9,470 bases of DNA from Actinomycetota bacterium (GTDB lineage Bacteria; Actinomycetota; UBA4738): assembly GCA_005888465.1 (NCBI GenBank), contig VAYJ01000253.1:1-9470 (forward strand), written 5' to 3'. A program made the translations under genes and the position numbers. Within the stretch, counting starts at the first letter, position 1. Each line of letters begins with the position of its first letter. The notes below the pieces were generated by a model, which did not search any database, had not been told where the DNA came from, and saw nothing but the letters and a program-made list of their open reading frames with translations. This document shows, one piece after another, positions 1 to 5,493 of this stretch.

Positions 1-2
1 GC

Positions 3-722
3 TCCATCGCGGATCAGACCGATCTGGCCCACCAGTACGTCTATCTGGTGTACGACCCGACCAAGCCGGGGACCGAGGTGCCCACGGGAAACACCTACGG
101 GACGACCGTCTCCGGTGACCTACCGGCCAAGTACCACCAGGACACCGGGAGCCAGCAGGCGGTCTACTTCATCCGGCTCGACGGCGCGACGGGCCAGACC
201 ACCACCTCGGCCCTCATCGACGATCAGGCCGTAGGGCATCAACGCTTCCCGGACATCTCGATCGACGGCGGCGTCCTGCACGCCCTGTGGTGGGATAGCC
301 GTCTGGACCCCAACTACTCCCCGACCCGTCCGATCGGCAACGACGCGAACGGGGTTACCGGACCCGCGCTCGACGTGTGGGCGGCGACGTCGTCGAACTT
401 CGGGGCGACCTGGACCGGCCAGCACCGAGCGAGTGACTTGACCACGAACCCGAACTATGAGCAGTTCTCCAACCGGACCGTGCCGTTCGCCGGAGACTAC
501 CTATGGATCACCTCTCTCGGCACCTTCTCCTATGGCGTGTGGACCGACTGGCGGGACTCGGTCCAGGGAGCCGACCCTCGCGAGATCACCGAGGACGAGG
601 ACCAGGCCTCCGCCGACGTGCATCAGTGCCGGACCTTCGATCCGGTCACCGGGTGGAGCAGCGACACTTGCCCTCACGAGGGAGGGATCGACCAGAACAT
701 CTACGGCGACCAGACGTCCTGA
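3..722 (+). CDS. Sialidase-like (Asp-box/BNR) exported protein, 3' part
   Basis: The reading frame is open from the left edge of the window (the GTG at 48 is internal) to the TGA at 720-722, so the N-terminus lies outside. About 239 residues are visible. An Asp-box-like motif, SSNFGATW, is at 390-413. Other sialidase/BNR-like stretches are HQRFPDISIDGG, ALWWDSRLDP and WTDWRDS; the repeated W-D-x-R pattern is typical of beta-propeller proteins annotated as exo-alpha-sialidase-like. The composition is rich in D, G, T, S and W and poor in lysine, as in exported propeller proteins. A signal peptide would be upstream and cannot be seen. No catalytic Arg triad or Tyr/Glu pair can be assigned from this fragment, so glycosidase activity is not claimed. 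It could equally be a non-enzymatic extracellular propeller. The gene is real; its function is uncertain. Confidence 0.68.
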   Translation, partial: SIADQTDLAHQYVYLVYDPTKPGTEVPTGNTYGTTVSGDLPAKYHQDTGSQQAVYFIRLDGATGQTTTSALIDDQAVGHQRFPDISIDGGVLHALWWDSRLDPNYSPTRPIGNDANGVTGPALDVWAATSSNFGATWTGQHRASDLTTNPNYEQFSNRTVPFAGDYLWITSLGTFSYGVWTDWRDSVQGADPREITEDEDQASADVHQCRTFDPVTGWSSDTCPHEGGIDQNIYGDQTS

Positions 723-832
723 GGGACCAGCTGAGGTTCGCAAGCTCTGCGAGCGGGGCTTGGCCTAGCGACAAGCAGGTGAGGCGCTGCTTGAGCGTGG
801 CATCAAGGCGTGCTCTGGTCTGAACCCTGGCA

Positions 833-1393
833 GTGTTGGGCGAAGTGCTCCGCGCGCTGTCTGAGCCGAAGGTTTCGCTGGCAGAAGCAAGGACAAAGAC
901 CTCCGCGAGCCCCGGCTTATACGCGATTCATGGCGGTCCTGGCGAGTGGAAGGATCTCGGGCTCGGCATTCCCGCGGACAACCGGCCGCTTTACGTAGCG
1001 AAATCGGAGTCGAGTCTCATCAGCCGAGACGTCCACACCCATTTCGGGGACGGCCGAACCGGTCAGTCGACCGCTCGGCGTTCGTTCGCGGCACTCTTGC
1101 GAGGAAAGCTCGATCTCCGCGGCATACCGCGTAATCCGGCCAACCCTGGATACTTCGCGAACTTCGGTCTGTCGCCGGAGGATGACGCGAAGTTGACCGC
1201 TTGGATGCGAATGCATTTGCTCCTATCGACTTGGGTGCCATCAGAATCAATCGTGCTCCGTGATATCGAGAGAGACGTCATCATGCGCTGGGAGCCACCA
1301 CTGAACCTCACTCACGTCGCGACGCCATGGACGTTGCGAGTCGTGCAAGCGCGGAGGGTAATGGCCAACCAGGCCAGGGCCTGGAGGCCATAG
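833..1393 (+). CDS. GIY-YIG nuclease-like protein
   Basis: This 186-residue protein resembles a family of small actinobacterial proteins with a GIY-YIG-type fold. The two strand motifs are GLY (residues 28-30) and LYVAKS (53-58, in the YIG position). They are followed by an arginine in SLISR (61-65), then a glycine-, threonine- and serine-rich helix start (GRTGQSTARRSFAALL), a candidate acidic residue in DIERDVI (about E146), and PPLNLT (155-160) near the end. In GIY-YIG nucleases the Arg and Glu serve catalysis; here they are assigned by position only. An in-frame TGA at 821-823 bounds the frame, so translation starts at GTG 833 or TTG 836; no good Shine-Dalgarno is visible. It stands alone between the sialidase-like gene and the decayed region, with no methylase or restriction partner. 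It may act in DNA repair or cleavage, or may be an inactive homologue. Confidence 0.75.
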   Translation: MLGEVLRALSEPKVSLAEARTKTSASPGLYAIHGGPGEWKDLGLGIPADNRPLYVAKSESSLISRDVHTHFGDGRTGQSTARRSFAALLRGKLDLRGIPRNPANPGYFANFGLSPEDDAKLTAWMRMHLLLSTWVPSESIVLRDIERDVIMRWEPPLNLTHVATPWTLRVVQARRVMANQARAWRP

Positions 1394-1399
1394 CCTTTC

Positions 1400-1417
1400 G
1401 GCCCCGCAAGCGCGGCC
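1400..1417 (+). terminator. Weak GC-rich hairpin after the GIY-YIG gene
   Basis: A short imperfect hairpin starts seven bases after the TAG at 1391-1393. GGCC pairs with GGCC across a mismatch and two further pairs, around a CAAG loop. No T-run follows, so it would be at best a weak or Rho-assisted stop. Support is poor. Confidence 0.2.
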
Positions 1418-1499
1418 CCTCGACTCTAGGCGCCTGCCACGTCCGGTAGCATCGATCTCCCAACAGGGGTGGGGAGGTTCTGCCTTGGCCATGGTGACT

Positions 1500-1718
1500 T
1501 GCAGCCAAGTGGGCGGCTCGCTCCGCATCATCCTCGTGGGCCCGGGGGAAGCCGAACAGAGCGCAGATACCGTCCCCCATGTAAGCCTGGACGAACCCAC
1601 CGTAGTCCTCCACCGCCCGGGCCATGGCCGAGACGCACTCACTGATCAGGGCCTCGACTTCCTCCGGAGAGACGGCCCCGGCGCTGGTGGGGTCGCATTG
1701 AATGTCACTCAGGTTTCT
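1500..1718 (-). pseudogene. Fragment of a class III adenylate/guanylate cyclase domain
   Basis: Read on the minus strand, about 70 codons encode a convincing piece of a class III nucleotidyl cyclase catalytic domain. SPEEVEALISECVSAMARAV is followed by EDYGGFVQAYMGDGICALFG and then FPRAHEDDAERAA. The family pattern is dPeEv...l.....i...GG.v...GD...A.FG.P..hEdda.rA, and GDGICALFG is its most conserved core. The N-terminal strand with the first metal-binding Asp (the FADLVGFT region) and everything after the helix at AERAA are missing. Upstream the homology stops beside the inverted repeat at 1722-1739; downstream, no frame continues the domain. The frame stays open from 2030 to 1308, but the flanking parts look non-coding. 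It is a truncated relic and cannot be a working cyclase. Confidence 0.6.
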
Positions 1719-1721
1719 TGG

Positions 1722-1739
1722 TGTTGAACAGTCGATAGT
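1722..1739 (+). repeat. Left terminal inverted repeat (18 bp)
   Basis: This arm, TGTTGAACAGTCGATAGT, matches the reverse complement of 2060-2077 at all 18 positions. Identity stops on both sides of the 18-mer: the adjoining outer base is G here and A in the other arm, and the inner flanks are unrelated. Confidence 0.85.
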
Positions 1740-1816
1740 GGTCCCAGCGGTATTTGTCCGCTCACACTGATGACACTCCGGAACACCGGCGTGTGCCGCG
1801 CCGATTCGGTAGTGCC

Positions 1817-2053
1817 TCAGTTTGAGCCGGGCGGCCTCTCTTTGCGGCCCCAGGGCCAGGGCGATCCCTTCATGAGGGCCTGCCTCTTGAGGTTGTAGAT
1901 CGTTGTGTCGGAGACCCGCACGCTGGGCACCGGCTCGTGGTCGTATCGGCTTCGGTGCTTCCGATGCTTCCATCCGCTGTGATGACGGCCGCGATCGAGG
2001 CGCTCGTTGCAAACCTCGCAGTATGCCCACGCGGCATCAGCAGGATGCGGCAT
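1817..2053 (-). pseudogene. Small ORF inside the inverted-repeat element; OrfA-like transposase relic
   Basis: This 78-codon frame starts at an ATG just inside the right inverted repeat, with no Shine-Dalgarno. It has a CEVC motif followed by a His-rich run (HHSGWKHRKHR) that could bind zinc. The segment VSDTTIYNLKRQALMKG resembles the recognition-helix region of IS3-type OrfA transposases, where V/ISDxTIYxWRRQ is common; the usual Trp is Leu here. Third codon positions are mostly G or C after the first nine codons, so it may once have been coding. I do not recognise a complete family. It could be a relic of the transposase that mobilised the element, or a chance frame. Confidence is low. Confidence 0.3.
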
Positions 2054-2059
2054 CGGCGG

Positions 2060-2077
2060 ACTATCGACTGTTCAACA
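2060..2077 (-). repeat. Right terminal inverted repeat (18 bp)
   Basis: On the minus strand this arm reads TGTTGAACAGTCGATAGT, identical to 1722-1739. Read inward from either end, the element begins with the same sequence. Confidence 0.85.
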
Positions 2078-2430
2078 TCGGGGAAACGCGGGGATGCGGG
2101 AGCCACCGCCGGTTGCGGCAGCGGAGGACCAGGAAGCTCGTCATGCAGATAGCTGCCGTGAGGCTGACCGTCAGCACCAAGTTAGGCCACCCTGGTTCTC
2201 TTCTTCCAGCTCGGGGGCCCCCAGCACGGCGGGCGGATGCTAGCTCTGTGTCCCCGGACCAAGCAACGGGCCGTGGGAAGGGTCAATCCGCAGCTCAAGG
2301 CCCTGATTCCACTGCCGGGGGCGCCACCACCCTGTCGTGCTTCGGGCGCCCGCGAACAATTGCCGTCCAGAGTTGGGCCCCGGTGGCGGCACGGTTTCTG
2401 CGCCCTTCAGCCTCAGCCCGTTGCCGACAA
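2078..2430. other. Gene-free stretch of about 350 bp
   Basis: No convincing gene is seen on either strand between the inverted-repeat element and the stop codon of the CDP-alcohol phosphotransferase. It holds a partial copy of the tRNA-Arg 3' region (2305-2346), a palindrome CGGGCGCCCG at 2343-2352, and a minus-strand hydrophobic frame (about 2195-2061) whose TAG stop lies in the right inverted repeat. I see no promoter or terminator that I would defend. Confidence 0.5.
2313..2346 (+). repeat. Direct repeat copy A (degenerate tRNA-Arg 3' end plus downstream)
   Basis: TGCCGGGGGCGCC (2313-2325) and TGTCGTGCTTCGGG (2333-2346), separated by seven bases, recur with identical spacing at 9274-9307. 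That gives 30 of 34 matching positions, all four differences lying in the seven-base spacer. GATTCC at 2305-2310 also matches the T-loop region of the other copy after a two-base insertion. The T-stem and anticodon parts of the tRNA are not recognisable in this copy. Confidence 0.75.
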
Positions 2431-3546
2431 CTAACGGCGAACGATCCGCAAGCGCAGCGCCAAACTGACCGCCGAAGTCACTGTGACGGTGATCAGGGCC
2501 AGGGTGGGACGGCCGAGGATCGAGCAGACCGCCACGAGAAGTAGCCGTCCGTCCCTGCCTCCCAGGAGGTAGCCCAATTGGCGCTCGGGCGCTGGAGGCA
2601 GCCCCAAGGCGGTAGCCCGGTCCTTCGATGCCATCGAGAGGAGACTTCCCGCCGTTGCGGCAACGGTGAGCCATGTGATGAGCTCGGCGGAGGAACCGCT
2701 GCCTCCACTGAGGGCCCACACGCCCAATCCGGCCATGACCGCAGCGTCGCCCACGCGGTCGAGGACCCCGTCCAGCATTGCCCCCCTGGGCCCGGCCCGC
2801 ATGAAGAGTCGGGCGGTCTCGCCGTCGACGCCGTCAAGCACCGAAGCCGCGTAGATAACGATCCCCCCGAGGATCCCCCGGCTTGTCGCCAGCAGCCACG
2901 CGGCAACGAGGGCGAGGCCCACCGAGACGAGCGAGATGAGATCGGGCGAGGGGCGAACGGGGGCGAGGGCCATGGAGATCCGAGTCGAGACCGGGCGGTT
3001 AAGGTATCGGGACACGGGCCCGTCTCCATCCTTGACCAGGGATCGCCGCAGTTGGGACCGCGCCTTGCGGAGATCGTTCGGGGTGTCGATGTCCTGCCAC
3101 CACATTCGGTCAGTTATCGGCACCGCTCGAAGCCGTCGGTACGCCGCCAATCGAGAGACCGCGCCGGACAGCGTGTGGTCCCCCTCGGCTGCGGCCTCCC
3201 GCTGAGATTCAAACGCCTCTGAAGGGAGCAAGAACGCCCCGCAGTCGATCGCCGGCTCGTCGATGTGCTTGCCGAAGGCCACCGCCACCTGGCCCCGAAT
3301 ACGAACCCGGCACCCCTCGTCCCAGGCGCCCGAGGACGGATCGGGATCGACGAGCACGGCGGGCTCCCCGGCCCGAACAAGGTTGTGCAGTGTCCCCTCT
3401 CCGAACACGTGGTCCACCGTGATCACCACGAACAGGTCCTGCCCATGCATGAACTCTTCCGCCGCAGCCAGCGAAGAACCGTTGCCCAGCTCCCAATCAC
3501 GTGCCAGGACGGCATTGACCCTGCCCGGCTTCAGCCTGGACACCAC
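2431..3546 (-). CDS. CDP-alcohol phosphatidyltransferase with C-terminal half of a sugar/inositol-phosphate nucleotidyltransferase (frame-broken gene, 3' part)
   Basis: This frame encodes the second part of a bifunctional enzyme like archaeal and actinobacterial IPCT/DIPPS. These make CDP-inositol from inositol-1-phosphate and CTP, then transfer it to an alcohol at the membrane. Residues 1-165 finish the nucleotidyltransferase: RDWELGNGSSLAAAE, the metal-site strand VVITVDHVF, and WWQDIDTPNDLRKA near its end. Residues about 175-371 are an integral-membrane CDP-alcohol phosphotransferase with an intact signature: D238-x2-D241-G-x2-A245-R246-x8-G255-x3-D259-x3-D263. Hydrophobic segments lie near 203-220, 225-240, 268-280, 288-305 and 336-362. 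The GTG at 3546 has no ribosome site and sits mid-domain, so it is not a natural start. The frame continues the one ending at 3531 after a -1 shift. The exact substrate is inferred. Confidence 0.75.
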   Translation of the reverse strand: MVSRLKPGRVNAVLARDWELGNGSSLAAAEEFMHGQDLFVVITVDHVFGEGTLHNLVRAGEPAVLVDPDPSSGAWDEGCRVRIRGQVAVAFGKHIDEPAIDCGAFLLPSEAFESQREAAAEGDHTLSGAVSRLAAYRRLRAVPITDRMWWQDIDTPNDLRKARSQLRRSLVKDGDGPVSRYLNRPVSTRISMALAPVRPSPDLISLVSVGLALVAAWLLATSRGILGGIVIYAASVLDGVDGETARLFMRAGPRGAMLDGVLDRVGDAAVMAGLGVWALSGGSGSSAELITWLTVAATAGSLLSMASKDRATALGLPPAPERQLGYLLGGRDGRLLLVAVCSILGRPTLALITVTVTSAVSLALRLRIVRR

Positions 3547-3812
3547 CGTTCCAACAGGTCCGGCACCACGACGACCTCCCCGATACCCATGTTCAGGAGC
3601 CCTCGAACCGCTCTCTCGACCAGCTTCAGACCGCCCAGCTGGACCAGCGCCTTCGAACCTCCTCCGGTGACTGCCCTGAGTCGCTCTGAGCGTCCAGCCG
3701 CCAGCACCACGGCCATGCGTGGCTGGACCCCGGACGTCGGCCCAGGCGTCATCTCGAGGTGATGAGACGGGCGCTCGCTCGAGGCACTGTCACGCTCAGA
3801 CGCTTCCGGCAC
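3531..3812 (-). CDS. N-terminal half of sugar/inositol-phosphate nucleotidyltransferase (same broken gene, 5' part)
   Basis: This 93-residue frame starts at a GTG preceded by a strong Shine-Dalgarno. After a polar leader of about 32 residues come MAVVLAAGRSERLRAV, the glycine-rich nucleotide-binding signature of the MobA/GlmU-like nucleotidyltransferase superfamily, then SKALVQLGGLKLVERAVRGL and the strand IGEVVVVPDLLERW. The frame then hits TGA at 3531-3533. The neighbouring frame picks up at once with VSRLKPGRVNAVLARDWELGNGSSL, exactly what should follow, so one coding sequence of about 460 codons is split here by a single-base deficit (a -1 change) near 3540-3546. Alone, this half lacks the metal-binding Asp and the substrate loop and could not work. 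It is either a recent pseudogene or an assembly error; programmed frameshifting is less likely, as I see no X-XXY-YYZ heptamer. Confidence 0.7.
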   Translation of the reverse strand: MPEASERDSASSERPSHHLEMTPGPTSGVQPRMAVVLAAGRSERLRAVTGGGSKALVQLGGLKLVERAVRGLLNMGIGEVVVVPDLLERWCPG

Positions 3813-3818
3813 GATCCA

Positions 3819-3827
3819 CTCCTTCCT
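3819..3827 (-). promoter_or_regulatory. Ribosome binding site fixing the GTG start at 3812
   Basis: On the minus strand AGGAAGGAG ends six bases before the GTG at 3812-3810. It is the best Shine-Dalgarno in the window and favours this start over the internal ATG of MAVVLAAG. Confidence 0.7.
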
Positions 3828-3986
3828 CGTTCCGGGCTACCAGCGGGTTTCGAGAAAACAGTCCGCCCCCGATCCAGGGGCGAAGGATGGCAGATCAGTG
3901 AACCCCGTGGGCTCGGCCCGCCGCAGGTCAGCTGAGTGGGGCCGTGTGCTCCTCGCCGAAGCCAGTCAGTTCCGATTGATCTCCTT

Positions 3987-4143
3987 CTATTCGCCGGCAC
4001 CGACCAGGCCCAGGACCTCGCGGCCGTACCGTTCGAGCTTCGCCGGTCCCACGCCGGCGACGGCCCCAAGCTCCAGGGGCGTCTGCGGGCGGCGCTCGCG
4101 ATCGCCCTGAGCTGGAGTCGTGGAACACGACGTAGGCGGGCAC
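3987..4143 (-). pseudogene. C-terminal HRDC-domain remnant of a RecQ-type helicase
   Basis: The minus strand carries the end of an HRDC domain spread over three frames. VPAYVVFHD begins at 4143; LRAIA follows in a second frame; ERRPQTPLELGAVAGVGP, AKLERYGREVLGLV and a TAG at 3989-3987 are in a third. Together they fit the usual end of actinobacterial RecQ or related helicases (VPAYVVFHDATLRAIAxRRP, then a GVGPxKLERYG helix-hairpin-helix). Two single-base losses, one after FHD and one after LRAIA, explain the breaks. Nothing before VPAYVVF resembles a helicase, so only the last ~45 codons survive. In intact enzymes the HRDC domain helps bind DNA; this piece cannot act alone. Confidence 0.6.
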
Positions 4144-4193
4144 AAAGTCAGGCTCCGCATGCCGTCCGCCGATACCTAGGATGCGGTGGCCTC

Positions 4194-4958
4194 GTGAGGA
4201 TTCTTCTGGTAGACGACCATACCCTCGTTCGCCGCGGGCTGGCCCACCTGGTCGCCATCTGCGTGGCGGGCGCCGAGGTCACCGAAGCGGGCAACGCTGA
4301 CGAGGCCGTCCAAAAGATCTCGAGCGAGTCCTACGACGTGGCGCTCATTGACATCAGGATGCCTGGCCGCGACGGCCTGGAACTCCTGCGTGAGATCCGC
4401 TCGTCCTGGCCGAACTTGCCCGTGATCATGCTCTCGAGCTACGACAACCCCGAGTACGTCAAAGCGGCCCTGGGCGAGGGGGCAGCCGGCTACCTGCTGA
4501 AGGACACCACACTTGAGGACCTGGGGCAGGCCATCCTGGTGGTGTTGTCGGGGTCGGGCAACGTCTTGTCGCCGCGGGCGATTCGGAACCTGTTCCAGGG
4601 TCCAGACCCTCTCGACGAAGCCGCATTCGTTGAAGTCCCCATGCCGGATACGGGCCTCACCCCGCGCGAGCTAGAGGTCCTGCAGTTCCTGGTGTTGGGC
4701 CACAGTAACCGCGAGATCTCGAGGAAGCTGTTCCTGTCTGAGAAGACCGTGAAAGCGCACTTGGCCGCCGTGTACCGCAAGCTCGGCGTCCCGAACCGGA
4801 CCAAAGCAGCCTTGGCGGCGGTCGCTATCGGCATTGGGACGCCTCACGGCCTGGCGTCTCTCCCCACCCAGAAGCTCCTAAGCCACCGTCACGAGGTTGC
4901 TGCGGGGCCGGCGGTTGATCCTGACGAGCCTGTTCATGTCCGCGCGACGGTAGCCTAG
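4194..4958 (+). CDS. NarL/FixJ-type two-component response regulator (REC plus LuxR HTH)
   Basis: The GTG at 4194 gives a 254-residue regulator beginning MRILLVDDHTLVRRGL, the standard start of a receiver domain; upstream codons add no conserved sequence. D7 and D8 form the acidic pocket, D53 in VALIDIRMPGRDG is the phosphorylation site, SS in VIMLSSYD is the switch position, and the Lys of GYLLKD is present. The C-terminal LuxR helix-turn-helix runs LTPRELEVLQFLVLGHSNRE, then ISRKLFLSEKTVKAHLAAVY and RKLGVPNRTKAALAA. It should bind DNA as a dimer once phosphorylated. About 40 residues follow the HTH, rich in H, P and V, where most relatives stop; this tail has no recognisable fold. A weak GGTGG at 4185-4189 may be the ribosome site. 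The likely partner is the kinase encoded at 7230-9222; they are not adjacent, so pairing is inferred. Confidence 0.88.
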   Translation: MRILLVDDHTLVRRGLAHLVAICVAGAEVTEAGNADEAVQKISSESYDVALIDIRMPGRDGLELLREIRSSWPNLPVIMLSSYDNPEYVKAALGEGAAGYLLKDTTLEDLGQAILVVLSGSGNVLSPRAIRNLFQGPDPLDEAAFVEVPMPDTGLTPRELEVLQFLVLGHSNREISRKLFLSEKTVKAHLAAVYRKLGVPNRTKAALAAVAIGIGTPHGLASLPTQKLLSHRHEVAAGPAVDPDEPVHVRATVA

Positions 4959-5017
4959 TTCAGGGCGTGGGGGGGGCCGCCTCGGCGACGCGAACAGTAG
5001 CGAGGAAGGCCTGGCGT

Positions 5018-5251
5018 CTACAGGTGGATCACGGAGCAGGTGATCGTGCGGGTGACGCCAGCGAGCGCCTCGATACTGCCCAACAGCCCCTTACTCAGCT
5101 CCTCCAGGCTTCGAGCCTCGGCCCGGGCGATCACGTCGTAGGGCCCGGTCACTTCGCTTGCGGAGTCCACGCCTTTGACCTTCGAGACTTCCCTGGTCAC
5201 ACGAGGCCCCGTGCCTGGCCGTGTTTGAATGAGGATGTAGGCCTGAACCAT
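5018..5251 (-). CDS. Stand-alone Lrp/AsnC ligand-binding (RAM) domain protein
   Basis: This 77-residue protein starts MVQAYILIQTRPGTG and ends TRTITCSVIHL. It is a complete alpha/beta RAM domain: the first strand, a helix (TREVSKVKGV), the conserved ligand-site stretch SEVTGPYDVIARAEA, a second helix (SLEELSKGLLGSIEAL), and GVTRTITC. Lrp/AsnC regulators usually carry an N-terminal winged helix of about 60 residues; here it is absent, as in the known short SMLRP-type proteins that oligomerise and bind amino acids or modulate full-length regulators. The ATG at 5251 is preferred because homology begins there, and a purine-rich AAGGA lies immediately before it; the longer frame up to 5479 shows no winged helix. 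It is transcribed towards the response regulator and away from the ABC operon, sharing a 242-bp divergent spacer with it. Confidence 0.82.
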   Translation of the reverse strand: MVQAYILIQTRPGTGPRVTREVSKVKGVDSASEVTGPYDVIARAEARSLEELSKGLLGSIEALAGVTRTITCSVIHL

Positions 5252-5432
5252 GTCCTTAGATGTCCCCCTTGACTTAACGGGCAATCGCGACGCAGCGGTC
5301 GGCTTGCCGCCCTCGAGTGATCGAGTCTCGCCTTTGCCTAGAGTAAGCCGGAACTGCGGCCGACGTGCGAGCAACCCCTCGACACGGCCGCAGCCCCGAA
5401 GGCCGACCAGCCGGGCATCCGAACCGGTCTTG

Positions 5433-5446
5433 GGGTGTTGACACCC
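5433..5446. promoter_or_regulatory. Perfect inverted repeat upstream of the ABC operon (candidate operator)
   Basis: GGGTGT-TG-ACACCC is a perfect 6+6 palindrome 48 bp before the ABC ATPase start. It contains a TTGACA hexamer (5438-5443), but no good -10 lies 16-18 bp downstream, so the hexamer need not be a -35. The symmetry suits a dimeric regulator such as the response regulator at 4194 or a GntR-type protein. Function is inferred. Confidence 0.35.
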
Positions 5447-5480
5447 TTCAAGCGGCCTATGCCCGCCTAGCCTCGACATG

Positions 5481-5488
5481 AGAAGGGA
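5481..5488 (+). promoter_or_regulatory. Ribosome binding site of the ABC ATPase gene
   Basis: AGAAGGGA lies five bases before the ATG at 5494. It supports that start, which yields the standard N-terminus MAVIEIEGLRKQY of an ABC ATPase. Confidence 0.6.
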
Positions 5489-5493
5489 CGCGG

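Larger units (their letters stand above)
1722..2077. mobile_element. 356-bp element with perfect 18-bp terminal inverted repeats
   Basis: The 18-mer TGTTGAACAGTCGATAGT at 1722-1739 recurs as its exact reverse complement at 2060-2077, so the segment begins with TG and ends with CA, as many insertion sequences do. The interior is 320 bp and carries a minus-strand reading frame (2053-1817) whose end resembles the helix-turn-helix of IS3-type OrfA proteins. No target-site duplication is evident: the outer flanks CTTGG and TCGGG differ. The left end abuts the cyclase fragment. This looks like a MITE or an internally deleted IS relic, too short to encode a transposase. The inverted repeat is certain from the sequence; calling it mobile is inference. 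Confidence 0.5.
3813..4193. other. Divergent intergenic stretch between the nucleotidyltransferase and response regulator genes
   Basis: These 381 bases hold the RecQ HRDC remnant (3987-4143, minus) and the ribosome site of the leftward gene. The plus-strand frame leading into the response regulator stays open back to an ATG at 3936, but that upstream part is low-complexity antisense to the HRDC remnant and is not thought to be translated. No clear paired -35/-10 is seen for either gene. Confidence 0.45.

Noticed and set aside
738..752. TCGCA-AGCTC-TGCGA hairpin after the sialidase-like gene
   Set aside because: The stem has only five pairs and no T-run follows, so it is not a defensible terminator.
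2578..3222. Plus-strand frame of 214 codons over the phosphotransferase gene
   Set aside because: It is antisense to the intact CDP-alcohol phosphotransferase motifs and rich in R, G, H and P without any recognisable domain.
3936..4193. Upstream extension of the response regulator from ATG 3936
   Set aside because: The added 86 codons are basic low-complexity sequence antisense to the RecQ HRDC remnant, and receiver domains start at MRILLVDD.
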